From: Lachnospiraceae bacterium
GTDB lineage: Bacteria > Bacillota > Clostridia > Lachnospirales > Lachnospiraceae
Assembly: GCA_028693705.1 (NCBI GenBank)
Contig: JAQUUX010000006.1
Location: 1-57,387 of the forward strand
Length of the DNA: 57,387 nt
Direction: 5' to 3'
Shown here one piece after another: positions 25,780-35,706 of this stretch (position 1 is its first letter; each line of letters starts with the position of its first letter). The notes under the pieces are model-generated. The model saw nothing but the letters and a program-made list of their open reading frames with translations, made no database searches and was not told where the DNA came from. The translations under genes were made by a program, and so were the position numbers.

Positions 25780-26044
25780 CTATGACAAAGAGAGTACTTT
25801 TACAAAGAACAGGAAACAAACTGTTTTGAAAGGTAACAGCGAACCGGAGTTGGTGTGAGTCCGGTGCTTTCAGGAAAAGGAAAATCACTTTCGAGTTGCG
25901 GAAACGAAAACCAGTCGGTTAGTAGATGACGCCGTAATCCCTGCGTTAGAGGAAACCATATTAAACTGCTTAGGCGGAGCGTATGTGTAAAGGTGGTATA
26001 ACGAGTGATTGACTTCGTCCTTTTACAGGGCGGGGTCTTTTTTT
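25780..26044 (+). promoter_or_regulatory. T-box riboswitch leader with Ile (AUC) specifier
   Basis: Stem I shows the distal loop region with CCGGA/TCCGG arms (25844-25864). The specifier bulge AAATCAC contains ATC at 25884-25886, the Ile codon, followed by A. The T-box sequence AAAGGTGGTATAACGAG (25989-26005) carries the TGG that pairs with the uncharged tRNA 3' end. The terminator arms 26011-26021 and 26027-26037 pair over 11 positions and are followed by seven T. Uncharged tRNA-Ile should favour the antiterminator and switch on ileS. The leader's 5' boundary is approximate. Confidence 0.92.
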
Positions 26045-26073
26045 GACGAGATTGTAAAAGAGGAGAGAAAAAC

Positions 26074-29000
26074 ATGTACAGCAAAGTAACCACAGACTTA
26101 AACTTTGTAGACCGTGAAAAAGGAACAGAGAAATTCTGGGAAGAGAATGATATTTTCCAGAAATCCATGGACAGTAGAAAGGAAGGCCCAACCTATACGT
26201 TTTATGATGGCCCTCCAACAGCAAACGGTAAGCCACATATTGGTCATGTGTTGACCCGTGTTATCAAGGATATGATCCCGAGATACCGTACCATGAAGGG
26301 CTATATGGTACCAAGAAAGGCAGGCTGGGATACCCACGGACTTCCTGTAGAGCTGGAAGTAGAGAAGGCACTTGGATTGGATGGCAAGGAGCAGATCGAG
26401 GAATATGGTCTGGATCCGTTTATTACCAAGTGTAAGGAATCCGTATGGAAATATAAGGGTATGTGGGAAGATTTCTCCGGCACAGTTGGTTTCTGGGCTG
26501 ATATGGAACACCCATATGTAACCTATGATGATAATTTCATTGAGTCTGAATGGTGGGCATTAAAGGAAATCTGGGAAAAGAAGCTGTTATACAAGGGCTT
26601 TAAGATCGTACCTTATTGTCCTCGTTGTGGTACTCCCCTTTCTTCTCATGAGGTTGCACAGGGATATAAGGCTGTAAAAGAACGTTCCGCAGTGGTACGT
26701 TTCAAGGTTGTTGGAGAAGATGCTTATTTCCTGGCATGGACCACAACTCCATGGACACTGCCAAGTAACACCGCACTTTGTGTAAACCCACAGGAAACAT
26801 ACTGTAAAGTAAAGGCAGCTGATGGCTATACCTATTATATGGCACAGGCACTGTTAGACACTGTATTAGGAAAAATTGCTGATAAAGAAGCCGGTACACC
26901 TGCTTATGAAGTACTGGAAACCTATGTGGGAACTGATCTGGAATATAAGGAATATGAGCCATTATTTGAGTGTGCTAAGGAAACTGCTGCAAAGCAGAAA
27001 AAGAAAGCTCATTTTGTAACTTGTGACACATATGTCACAATGTCGGATGGTACCGGTATCGTTCATATTGCACCTGCTTTTGGTGAAGATGATGCCAATG
27101 TTGGCCGTAAATATGACCTGCCTTTCTTACAGTTCGTAGATGGCAAGGGTGATATGACCGAGAACACTCCGTATGCCGGATTATTTGTAAAGAAGGCAGA
27201 TCCGGAGATCTTAAAGGATCTGGAAAAGGATGGCAAATTATTTGATGCTCCTAAATTTGAGCATGATTACCCATTCTGCTGGAGATGTGATACGCCACTG
27301 ATCTATTATGCAAGAGAATCCTGGTTTATCAAGATGACAGCAGTTCGTGATGACCTGGTTCGCAATAATAAAACTGTAAACTGGATCCCTAAGAATATCG
27401 GAGAAGGCCGTTTCGGAAACTGGCTGGAGAATATTCAGGACTGGGGTGTATCCCGTAATCGTTATTGGGGAACTCCTTTGAATATTTGGGAATGCGAGGA
27501 ATGTGGACATCAGGAGAGCATCGGAAGTCGTGCAGAACTGGCAGAGAAAACGGGCAACAAAGATGCACTTACCGTAGAACTTCACAGACCATACATTGAT
27601 GCATTTACCATGAAATGCCCACATTGTGGCAAGACCATGAAGCGTGTACCGGAGGTAATTGACTGCTGGTTTGATTCAGGAGCAATGCCATTTGCACAGC
27701 ATCATTATCCATTTGAAAATAAGGACTTATTTGAACAGCAGTTCCCGGCACAGTTCATTTCCGAAGCTGTTGATCAGACTCGTGGATGGTTCTATTCTTT
27801 GATGGCTGAGTCTACCTTATTATTTAATAAGGCTCCTTATGAAAATGTAATCGTTCTGGGACATGTACAGGATGAAAACGGACAGAAGATGAGTAAGTCC
27901 AAAGGAAATGCAGTAGATCCTTTTGATGCACTGGATAAATTTGGTGCAGACGCCATCCGTTGGTATTTCTACAGCAATTCCGCACCATGGCTGCCTAACC
28001 GTTTCCATGATAAGGCTGTTATGGAAGGTCAGCGTAAGTTCTTAGGTACTTTGTGGAATACTTATGCATTCTTTGTACTGTATGCAAATATTGATGATTT
28101 TGATGCAACAAAATATACATTAGAATATGATAAATTACCGATTATGGATAAGTGGCTGTTATCCAAATTAAATACCGTAGTAACCACCGTAGATAATAAC
28201 CTGGATCAGTACCGTATTCCGGAAGCTGCAAAAGCACTGGATGATTTTGTAGATGATATGAGTAACTGGTATGTCAGAAGAAGCCGTGAACGTTTCTGGG
28301 CAAAGGGAATGGAGCAGGATAAGATCAATGCGTATATGACTCTTTACACCGCACTGGTTACCATTTGTAAGTGTGCTGCACCTATGATTCCGTTTATGAC
28401 AGAAGAAATTTATCAGAATCTGGTTAGAAGCAATGACAAAACCGCACCGGAATCCATTCATTTATGTGACTTCCCTAAGGCTGATGCTTCCTTTGTGGAT
28501 ACTAAGCTGGAAGAGGATATGGATGAAGTTGTTAAAATCGTTGTTATGGGTCGTGCAGCCAGAAATACAGCTAACATTAAGAACAGACAGCCAATCGGCA
28601 CCATGTTCGTAAAGGCTGAACATACTCTGGGTGAGTTCTATATTCAGATCATTGAAGAAGAATTAAATGTAAAAGAAGTAAAATTCACAGATGATGTCCG
28701 TGATTTTACCAGCTATCAATTCAAACCACAGCTTCGTACTGTTGGACCAAAATATGGTAAGCAGCTAGGCGATATTCAGAAGACACTGGCTTCCCTGGAT
28801 GGCAATGCAGCAATGGATGAATTAAAGTCAAAGGGTGCACTGACCTTTATGGTAGGCGATGTAGAGGTTTCTCTGGCAGAAGAGGATCTGTTAATCGAGA
28901 TGACCCAGAAGGAAGGCTATGTATCTGAAAATGACAACACAATGACTGTTGTACTGGATACAAACCTTACAGAAGAACTTGTTGAAGAAGGATTTGTATT

Positions 29001-29235
29001 TGAAGTGATCAGTAAGATCCAGACCATGCGTAAAGATGCAGGCTTTGAAGTAATGGATCATATCCATGTGTCACTTCAGGGGAATGAAAAGATTGCAGCA
29101 ATTGTGGAAAAGAATAAAGAAATGATCGCTGCAAAGGTTCTGGCAGATACCATGACTACCGGTGAAGCACTTGCTGTTTCCAAAGAATGGAATGTAAATG
29201 GAGAAAATGTGACAATAAATGTTGCAAAGTGCTAA
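26074..29235 (+). CDS. ileS: Isoleucyl-tRNA synthetase, long type
   Basis: This 1053-residue class I synthetase charges tRNA-Ile. The nucleotide-binding motif HIGH (residues 55-58, in PPTANGKPHIGHV) and KMSKS (605-609) are intact. The editing CP1 region lies between about 200 and 400, with the TPWT-type motif AWTTTPWTLPSNTAL. The length and sequence style fit the eukaryote-like, longer IleRS group found in many Clostridia rather than the about 930-residue E. coli type; such enzymes are often less sensitive to mupirocin. GAGGAGAG precedes ATG 26074. Expression is under the T-box leader just upstream. Confidence 0.97.
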   Translation: MYSKVTTDLNFVDREKGTEKFWEENDIFQKSMDSRKEGPTYTFYDGPPTANGKPHIGHVLTRVIKDMIPRYRTMKGYMVPRKAGWDTHGLPVELEVEKALGLDGKEQIEEYGLDPFITKCKESVWKYKGMWEDFSGTVGFWADMEHPYVTYDDNFIESEWWALKEIWEKKLLYKGFKIVPYCPRCGTPLSSHEVAQGYKAVKERSAVVRFKVVGEDAYFLAWTTTPWTLPSNTALCVNPQETYCKVKAADGYTYYMAQALLDTVLGKIADKEAGTPAYEVLETYVGTDLEYKEYEPLFECAKETAAKQKKKAHFVTCDTYVTMSDGTGIVHIAPAFGEDDANVGRKYDLPFLQFVDGKGDMTENTPYAGLFVKKADPEILKDLEKDGKLFDAPKFEHDYPFCWRCDTPLIYYARESWFIKMTAVRDDLVRNNKTVNWIPKNIGEGRFGNWLENIQDWGVSRNRYWGTPLNIWECEECGHQESIGSRAELAEKTGNKDALTVELHRPYIDAFTMKCPHCGKTMKRVPEVIDCWFDSGAMPFAQHHYPFENKDLFEQQFPAQFISEAVDQTRGWFYSLMAESTLLFNKAPYENVIVLGHVQDENGQKMSKSKGNAVDPFDALDKFGADAIRWYFYSNSAPWLPNRFHDKAVMEGQRKFLGTLWNTYAFFVLYANIDDFDATKYTLEYDKLPIMDKWLLSKLNTVVTTVDNNLDQYRIPEAAKALDDFVDDMSNWYVRRSRERFWAKGMEQDKINAYMTLYTALVTICKCAAPMIPFMTEEIYQNLVRSNDKTAPESIHLCDFPKADASFVDTKLEEDMDEVVKIVVMGRAARNTANIKNRQPIGTMFVKAEHTLGEFYIQIIEEELNVKEVKFTDDVRDFTSYQFKPQLRTVGPKYGKQLGDIQKTLASLDGNAAMDELKSKGALTFMVGDVEVSLAEEDLLIEMTQKEGYVSENDNTMTVVLDTNLTEELVEEGFVFEVISKIQTMRKDAGFEVMDHIHVSLQGNEKIAAIVEKNKEMIAAKVLADTMTTGEALAVSKEWNVNGENVTINVAKC

Positions 29236-29296
29236 CCATTTGAAGCATACTGGAGTTATCGAATCGAAAACCATGATTGTGACGAGGAGGAAACGG

Positions 29297-31774
29297 ATGC
29301 AAAAAGAAAAGATTAGCAACAGCTTTGATAAAGAATTATTTAAAAGAAGTGTACTTTATAATGTAAAAACTTTATATCGGAAGACCCTGGAGGAGGCAGC
29401 TCCCCAGGAGATTTTCCAGGCAGTAGCATTTGCGATAAAGGATGATATCGTAGATCATTGGATGGCTACTCAGAAGGAATATGCAAAAAAAGATCCCAAA
29501 TATGTATACTATATGTCCATGGAATTTCTCATGGGCAGAGCTCTTGGTAATAACCTGATCAACTTACAGGCATATAAAGATGTAAAAGATTGTCTGGTAG
29601 AACTGGGACTGGATATTAACGTAATCGAAGATCAGGAACCGGATGCAGCATTGGGAAATGGCGGTTTAGGTCGTCTGGCTGCCTGCTTCATGGATTCTCT
29701 GGCAACTCTTGGTTATCCTGCATACGGCTGTGGTATCCGTTATCATTACGGTATGTTCAAGCAGGAGATCAGAGATGGCTATCAGGTAGAGATACCGGAT
29801 AACTGGCTGGCAAATGGTAATCCATTTGAGCTTCGCAGACCTGAATATGCCAAAGAAGTCAGATTTGGCGGTTATGTAAGCGTTCATGTGGATGAAAACG
29901 GCAGAAATAATTTCAAACAGGAAGGCTACCAGTGTGTCAAGGCTGTTCCTTATGATATCCCGGTTGTAGGTTATGGCAATGGTATCGTCAACACTCTTCG
30001 TATCTGGGATGCAGAGCCGGTACAGTGCTTTGAATTGGACTCTTTTGATAAAGGTGATTACCAGAAGGCCGTAGAGCAGGAGAATCTGGCAAAGAATATT
30101 ACCGAAGTTTTATATCCTAATGATAATCATTATGCAGGCAAGGAATTACGTTTAAAGCAGCAGTATTTCTTCATTTCTGCTTCCGTGCAGGCAGCGATTG
30201 CGAAATACATGAAGACACATGCTGACATTCGTAAGTTCTATGAAAAAGCTACTTTCCAGATGAATGATACCCATCCTACTGTAGCAGTAGCAGAGTTGAT
30301 GCGTATCCTCATGGATGAGCATTATCTTACCTGGGATGAGGCATGGGAAGTAACCACTAAGGCCTGTGCTTATACCAACCACACGATTATGGCAGAAGCT
30401 TTGGAAAAATGGCCGATTGAACTGTTCTCCAGACTGCTTCCGAGAGTATATCAGATCATTGAAGAGATTAACCGTCGTTTTGTGGCAGCCATTACAGAAA
30501 AATATCCTAACGATCAGGAAAAAATCCGTAAAATGGCCATTATTTATGATGGTCAGGTAAAAATGGCACATCTTGCCATTGCTGCCGGATATTCCATCAA
30601 TGGTGTTGCAAGACTTCATACAGAGATCCTGAAAAAACAGGAATTGAAGGATTTCTATGAGATGATGCCGGAGAAATTCAGCAACAAGACAAACGGTATC
30701 ACCCAGAGAAGATTTTTACTTCATGGCAATCCACTTTTGGCTGATTGGGTAACAGCTCATATCGGACATGAGTGGATCACTGATCTGAGTAAGATCGGTA
30801 AGCTGAAAGTCTATGCAGATGATGTAAAATCCCAGCAGGAATTTATGAACATCAAATATCAGAACAAGCTTCGTCTGGCGGATTATATTATGGAGCACAA
30901 TGGTATTGAGATAGATCCAAGATCTATATTTGATGTACAGGTTAAGAGACTTCACGAATATAAGAGACAGCTGTTAAATATTCTCCATGTGATGTACTTA
31001 TACAATCAGTTAAAGGATCACCCGGATATGGATTTCTATCCAAGAACCTTTATCTTTGGTGCAAAGGCAGCAGCAGGTTATCGCAATGCGAAGCTTACCA
31101 TTAAACTGATTAATAATGTAGCAAACGTTATCAACAATGATGCTTCTATACAGGGTAAGATCAAAGTTGTCTTTATTGAAAATTACTGTGTATCCAATGC
31201 AGAGATTATCTTTGCAGCGTCAGATGTTTCTGAGCAGATATCCACAGCCAGCAAGGAAGCCAGCGGAACCGGCAACATGAAGTTTATGCTAAATGGTGCA
31301 CTGACACTGGGAACCATGGATGGTGCCAATGTGGAAATCGTGGAAGAAGTAGGGGAAGAAAATGCCTTCATCTTTGGCTTGTCCTCTGATGAGGTAATTC
31401 ACTTTGAAAACTTCGGTGGCTACGACCCGAATGAGATATTTAACAATGATGCAGATGTAAGACGTGTTCTTATGCAGCTGATCAATGGTTTCTATGCACC
31501 AAATGATACAGAACTGTTCAGACCGCTATACAACTCTCTGTTAAATACGCAGAGTACATCACGAGCAGATACCTACTTTATCTTAAAGGATTTCAGATCC
31601 TATGCAGATGCACAAAAGAAAGTGGAAGAAGCTTACCGTAAGGAAGCTGACTGGGCAAAGAGTGCTATCTTAAATGTGGCATGCTCCGGCAAATTCTCCT
31701 CTGACAGAACCATTCAGGAATATGTGGATGAGATCTGGCATCTGGAAAAAGTAGTATTACCAAAAGTAAAATAA
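29297..31774 (+). CDS. glgP: Glycogen/maltodextrin phosphorylase
   Basis: This 825-residue GT35 enzyme releases glucose 1-phosphate from alpha-1,4-glucans. The pyridoxal phosphate site EASGTGNMKFMLNGA has its lysine at residue 662, and the phosphate/substrate loops YYMSMEFLMGRALGNNL and ALGNGGLGRLAACF are present. ATG 29297 follows GAGGAGG (29284-29290); a longer frame reaching back into the ileS end lacks support. It lies 61 bases after ileS and may be partly co-transcribed. A strong terminator follows. Confidence 0.96.
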   Translation: MQKEKISNSFDKELFKRSVLYNVKTLYRKTLEEAAPQEIFQAVAFAIKDDIVDHWMATQKEYAKKDPKYVYYMSMEFLMGRALGNNLINLQAYKDVKDCLVELGLDINVIEDQEPDAALGNGGLGRLAACFMDSLATLGYPAYGCGIRYHYGMFKQEIRDGYQVEIPDNWLANGNPFELRRPEYAKEVRFGGYVSVHVDENGRNNFKQEGYQCVKAVPYDIPVVGYGNGIVNTLRIWDAEPVQCFELDSFDKGDYQKAVEQENLAKNITEVLYPNDNHYAGKELRLKQQYFFISASVQAAIAKYMKTHADIRKFYEKATFQMNDTHPTVAVAELMRILMDEHYLTWDEAWEVTTKACAYTNHTIMAEALEKWPIELFSRLLPRVYQIIEEINRRFVAAITEKYPNDQEKIRKMAIIYDGQVKMAHLAIAAGYSINGVARLHTEILKKQELKDFYEMMPEKFSNKTNGITQRRFLLHGNPLLADWVTAHIGHEWITDLSKIGKLKVYADDVKSQQEFMNIKYQNKLRLADYIMEHNGIEIDPRSIFDVQVKRLHEYKRQLLNILHVMYLYNQLKDHPDMDFYPRTFIFGAKAAAGYRNAKLTIKLINNVANVINNDASIQGKIKVVFIENYCVSNAEIIFAASDVSEQISTASKEASGTGNMKFMLNGALTLGTMDGANVEIVEEVGEENAFIFGLSSDEVIHFENFGGYDPNEIFNNDADVRRVLMQLINGFYAPNDTELFRPLYNSLLNTQSTSRADTYFILKDFRSYADAQKKVEEAYRKEADWAKSAILNVACSGKFSSDRTIQEYVDEIWHLEKVVLPKVK

Positions 31775-31782
31775 ATCATATG

Positions 31783-31828
31783 AATGCATCCGGCCATGAA
31801 CCAACGTTGGTTCATCGGATGCATTTTT
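31783..31828 (+). terminator. Terminator of glgP
   Basis: Nested arms AATGCATCCG (31783-31792) with CGGATGCATT and ATGAACCAA with TTGGTTCAT form a long stem. It is followed by TTTTT. Confidence 0.88.
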
Positions 31829-31890
31829 GAAGTTTTGTTTGTTTACAAAACATAAGACAAATCCTATTAGTTTCATGACAGAGGAGAATC

Positions 31891-32943
31891 ATGGAAAATC
31901 AGACACAGCCCAGGAATATGACCACCCTGTGCTATATTGAGCAGGATAATAAATATCTGATGCTTCATCGGATCAAGAAAAAACAGGATGTAAATGCCGG
32001 TAAATGGATCGGTGTAGGTGGACATCTGGAACCGGGGGAGAGCCCTGAGGATTGTGTGAAGCGTGAAGTTCTGGAAGAAACGGGACTTATGTTAACTGCA
32101 TACAAATTTTGTGGTCTTGTTACCTTTACCCAGTATGGATACGGTACCGAATATATGAGCCTGTTTACAGCAGATGGTTTTACCGGGACGCTGGCAGAAG
32201 ATTGCAACGAAGGTGTGCTGACATGGATTCCCAAAGATGAGATCGGAACTTTAAATTTATGGGAAGGTGACAGTATTTTCTTAAGGCTTCTGGTAGAACG
32301 AGATGATTTCTTCTCTCTGAAATTAGAATATGACGAAGATACGCTGGTAAAAGCAGAACTGGATGGAGAACTCCTGGAATTCTTTGATCTACTGGATGAG
32401 GATGGACATAAAACAGGTCAGAAAAAACCAAGAATGTTCGTCCATGCAGACGGGGACTATCACGCCACATCCCATACCTGGCTAGTGCGGAAAATGGAAA
32501 AGGGACAGACTACATTTCCAAATTACGAAATCTTATTGCAAAAGCGCAGTGCTGATAAAGATGCTTTTCCGGGATGTTATGATATTTCGTCTGCCGGGCA
32601 TATTCCTGCAGGCGGAGAATATTTATCCTCTGCCAGGCGAGAATTACGGGAAGAGCTGGGGATTATCATGCCGGAGGAAGCATTTACTCTGATAGGTGCT
32701 CATGATGATGAAGTGGATACCATATTTTACGGGAAAAGGTTCTGGAACCATGAATTAAGTAATGTATATGTGGTAGATGTAACCGGACAGAAATTGGAAT
32801 TTTCCTTACAGACAGAAGAAGTGGAAAGTGTTCGCTGGATGCCTTATGAGGAGGTAACCAAAGCGCTGGAGACGGGCAGTATTCCTCATTGTATAGCGAT
32901 GGATGAATGGAAACTGTTAGGGGAATATTTATCCAGGTCTTAA
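31891..32943 (+). CDS. Tandem Nudix protein (MutT-like plus Idi/YfcD-like)
   Basis: This 350-residue protein has two Nudix domains. The first (about 1-150) has the box GGHLEPGESPEDCVKREVLEETG, resembling 8-oxo-dGTP diphosphatases. The second (about 160-350) has GHIPAGGEYLSSARRELREELG, resembling the YfcD/isopentenyl-diphosphate-isomerase-like group. Both boxes keep the REXXEEXG metal ligands. GAGGAGAATC precedes ATG 31891. Fusion of the two suggests paired clean-up of different nucleoside or isoprenoid diphosphates; the actual substrates are unknown. A zinc-ribbon Nudix gene follows 69 bases later. Confidence 0.88.
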   Translation: MENQTQPRNMTTLCYIEQDNKYLMLHRIKKKQDVNAGKWIGVGGHLEPGESPEDCVKREVLEETGLMLTAYKFCGLVTFTQYGYGTEYMSLFTADGFTGTLAEDCNEGVLTWIPKDEIGTLNLWEGDSIFLRLLVERDDFFSLKLEYDEDTLVKAELDGELLEFFDLLDEDGHKTGQKKPRMFVHADGDYHATSHTWLVRKMEKGQTTFPNYEILLQKRSADKDAFPGCYDISSAGHIPAGGEYLSSARRELREELGIIMPEEAFTLIGAHDDEVDTIFYGKRFWNHELSNVYVVDVTGQKLEFSLQTEEVESVRWMPYEEVTKALETGSIPHCIAMDEWKLLGEYLSRS

Positions 32944-33012
32944 TCAGAGATGAAAATGTAAAAGAAAGGCAGCACAGATATTTCAAACGATCTGATGCAT
33001 GAAGTATAGAAT

Positions 33013-33516
33013 ATGAAATTTTGTTATGAATGCGGACATCCCCTGGTGGATAAGGAGCTGGAAGGAGAGGGGATCATCCCTTACTGTGAGCATTGCCAGA
33101 CCTATCGATTTCCAATTTTTTCTACAGCGGTAAGTATGGTGGTAAGGAATCCGGAAAATTCCAAAATATTATTGATTAAGCAGTATGGCCGTGACTGGAA
33201 TATTCTGGTGGCAGGTTATGTAAACAAAGGCGAAGCAGCAGAACATGCAGTAGCCAGAGAAGTGATGGAAGAAATGGGATTACAGGTTTCTGATATTCGA
33301 TTTAACCGCAGCGAATATTTTGAACCCAGTAATACACTGATGCTGAATTTTACCTGCATAGCTGATACAGATGATCTGAGTGGCATGACTGATGAGGTAG
33401 ACTCTGCAGCTTGGTATCCTTTTACCGAGGCAGCCAGTCAGGTGAAACAGGAAAGTCTGGCAGAGAAATTCCTCTTAAGCTTTCTGGAAAAATGGAAGGA
33501 TGGCGCATGGAAGTAA
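33013..33516 (+). CDS. Zinc-ribbon Nudix hydrolase, NudC-like
   Basis: This 167-residue protein opens with a zinc ribbon (CYECGHP at 4-7 and CEHCQT near 28-31), as in NAD pyrophosphatase-type Nudix enzymes. The Nudix box AGYVNKGEAAEHAVAREVMEEMG follows at about 76-98. It likely hydrolyses NADH or another nucleoside diphosphate derivative. Its stop codon overlaps the MBL-fold gene start by ten bases, so the two are coupled. With the tandem Nudix gene upstream it forms a nucleotide clean-up cluster. Confidence 0.87.
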   Translation: MKFCYECGHPLVDKELEGEGIIPYCEHCQTYRFPIFSTAVSMVVRNPENSKILLIKQYGRDWNILVAGYVNKGEAAEHAVAREVMEEMGLQVSDIRFNRSEYFEPSNTLMLNFTCIADTDDLSGMTDEVDSAAWYPFTEAASQVKQESLAEKFLLSFLEKWKDGAWK

Positions 33517-34322
33517 CTGTATTGGTGGATAACAACACGTATATTGACCAGTATTATCTGGGAGAACCGGGCGTATCTTATTACCTGGAAACAAAGGACA
33601 GACATATCTTATTCGATACCGGATATTCCAATGTGTTCTGGAGTAACGCAGAGAAAATGGGTATTGATCTTGCCGGGGTGGATACCTTGGTATTATCTCA
33701 TGGGCATGATGACCATACCGGTGGCTTGACTACTTTTCTGGAAAAACACCCGGAGAAATTTTCGCTGGTGGCGCATCCGGATTGTCTGGAAGAAAAAGAA
33801 GCAGAAGGATTAAAGGTTTGCTCTCCTATACGCAGATTGGAACTGGAAGGACAATATGGGGCACAGTGTCAGACTGTTTTTACAAAAGAACCCTACGAGA
33901 TCACACCGGGATTATTTTTCCTGGGAGAGATTCCCAGAACGGTTTCTTTTGAACCTCTTATGCAGATCGGCTATCGTTTCCCCAAGGGAGAGAAAACATC
34001 GGATTACGTCATGGATGACAGTGCACTTGTCTGGGTAAAAGAGGATTCCTTATTCTTAATAACAGGTTGCTCCCACAGTGGAATTTGCAACATGATAACT
34101 TATGCAGAAAAGCTGTTTCCGGGGAAAAAGCTGGAAGGTATATTGGGCGGCTTCCATTTGCTGAAAACAGATAGGCGAGCAGAAGAAACCGTAAGATTCT
34201 TATCAAAGAAACAGATCAGGGAATTTTATCCCTGCCATTGTACCTGTTTTGCAGTGAAGGCGGAAATGTACCAGAAACTCCCTGTAAAAGAGGTTGGCAC
34301 AGGTATGAAGCTTACGTTATAA
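33507..34322 (+). CDS. Metallo-beta-lactamase-fold hydrolase
   Basis: This 271-residue MBL-fold protein has the metal motif LSHGHDDHTGG (about residues 62-72) and the late GCSHSGICNM and GGFHL motifs. It resembles the group annotated as dihydropteroate-like or 7,8-dihydropterin-6-methyl-ribofuranosylaminobenzene phosphate synthase-related; that name does not prove activity. The start is ATG 33507, preceded by AAGGA. It overlaps the Nudix stop by ten bases. The substrate is unknown; a nucleotide-derived ester is plausible from context. Confidence 0.85.
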   Translation: MEVTVLVDNNTYIDQYYLGEPGVSYYLETKDRHILFDTGYSNVFWSNAEKMGIDLAGVDTLVLSHGHDDHTGGLTTFLEKHPEKFSLVAHPDCLEEKEAEGLKVCSPIRRLELEGQYGAQCQTVFTKEPYEITPGLFFLGEIPRTVSFEPLMQIGYRFPKGEKTSDYVMDDSALVWVKEDSLFLITGCSHSGICNMITYAEKLFPGKKLEGILGGFHLLKTDRRAEETVRFLSKKQIREFYPCHCTCFAVKAEMYQKLPVKEVGTGMKLTL

Positions 34323-34374
34323 TACAAGAGATAATTCCGGCAAAAAAGGCATTGACGGATTTGGAAGGGTGGCA

Positions 34375-35706
34375 TTGCAATTGAGTAGAGCGTGGATAGA
34401 TAAGAATATTGATGATTTCAAAGAAGAGATAATAAGATGTGGGGATAATTTATTTAAAAATCCGGAAACCGGGTTTTTTGAGTTTACCACAAGGGATATT
34501 GTCTCTTCTTTTTTAAATCAGCATCGAATTCCCTATGAAACGGATTATCTTAGAACTGGTGTCAGGATTCCATTGGGAGTACAGATGGATGCAGAGAAGT
34601 CTGACCATGCAGAGCAGTCTAATTCTGTTGATAAACCGTATCATATAGCTGTACTGGCGGATATGGATGCACTTCTGGTGCCCGGGGATAATGGAGAGAT
34701 GATACCGTTTCATTCCTGCGGTCACAGCATCCAGGTAGCAGTTATGCTCTTTGCGGCCAAGCTTTTATATGAATCAGAGGAATTTAAAAATTGTAAAGGC
34801 AGGGTAACCTTCTTTACTACTCCTGCTGAAGAATTTATTGAATTCGACAAAAGAGAAAAGCTGAAGCAGGAAGGAAGAATTCGTTATTTTTCAGGAAAGC
34901 AGAACATGATCGCAGAGGGAATGTTCGATGACGTGGATTGCGTCCTGTCCTGTCATATCAACGGAGATACAGAGACCTTATTTGATGTTGGTTCTACACT
35001 GGCTGGTTTCCAGGCAAAAGAAATTACATTCCTTGGAGAACCGGCACATGCAGGATTTGCTCCATTTGCGGGCAGAAATGCATTACAGGGTGCCAGCCTG
35101 TTCATGAATGCACTTGGCATGTTAAAAGATCAGTTCAATCCGACAGAAGGGATTAAAATTTATCCGGTTATGAAGGAATGTGAAGCATCCCTGAATGTTA
35201 TTCCATCAAAAATTTCCATGGAAACCTATGTGCGTGCCAATACGACAGCGGGGCTGTTTGATGCATCTGCGAAATTTGATCAGTGTGCTACTCACTGTGC
35301 CCAGGCACTTGGATTGGAGTGTGAGATTAATACCATTCCGGGTTATCTGCCTTTAAAACAGTCAGAACAATTAAATGATGTGATATTAAAAAATATGCTG
35401 GATATCTGTCCGGAAGAAAAAATTGTAAAAGGTGTTCTTTCCGGAGCATCCGGAGATGTGGGAGATATAGGCACTTTACTTCCAACCGTGCAATTCGGAT
35501 TCTCCGGTATCAGCGGCAGGATTCACAGTGCAGATTTTGAAATTACAGATCCTGAAAATGTGTACTGTAACACGACCAAAGTTCTGGTCAATACCATTCT
35601 GGATCTACTGGAACACAAAGAATTACAGGTGAAAAATCCGAATTATAAGAGTGACAAAGAAAATTATCTAAGAAACTGGCTACAGGAAAAGGAGAAAACA
35701 TTATGA
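34375..35706 (+). CDS. M20-family amidohydrolase/peptidase
   Basis: This protein of about 443 residues belongs to the M20 zinc amidohydrolases (hippurate and N-acyl-amino-acid hydrolase type). Visible motifs are LADMDAL, SCGHSIQVAVMLFAA, the PAEE active-site motif and a GEPAHAGFAPFAGRNALQGA dimer region. The start is uncertain: AAGGG at 34365-34369 fits TTG 34375 better than the overlapping GTG 34369, and TTG 34381 is also possible. Its end overlaps the DeoD start by four bases (ATGA), tying it to the purine operon. The substrate is unknown. Confidence 0.84.
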   Translation: MQLSRAWIDKNIDDFKEEIIRCGDNLFKNPETGFFEFTTRDIVSSFLNQHRIPYETDYLRTGVRIPLGVQMDAEKSDHAEQSNSVDKPYHIAVLADMDALLVPGDNGEMIPFHSCGHSIQVAVMLFAAKLLYESEEFKNCKGRVTFFTTPAEEFIEFDKREKLKQEGRIRYFSGKQNMIAEGMFDDVDCVLSCHINGDTETLFDVGSTLAGFQAKEITFLGEPAHAGFAPFAGRNALQGASLFMNALGMLKDQFNPTEGIKIYPVMKECEASLNVIPSKISMETYVRANTTAGLFDASAKFDQCATHCAQALGLECEINTIPGYLPLKQSEQLNDVILKNMLDICPEEKIVKGVLSGASGDVGDIGTLLPTVQFGFSGISGRIHSADFEITDPENVYCNTTKVLVNTILDLLEHKELQVKNPNYKSDKENYLRNWLQEKEKTL

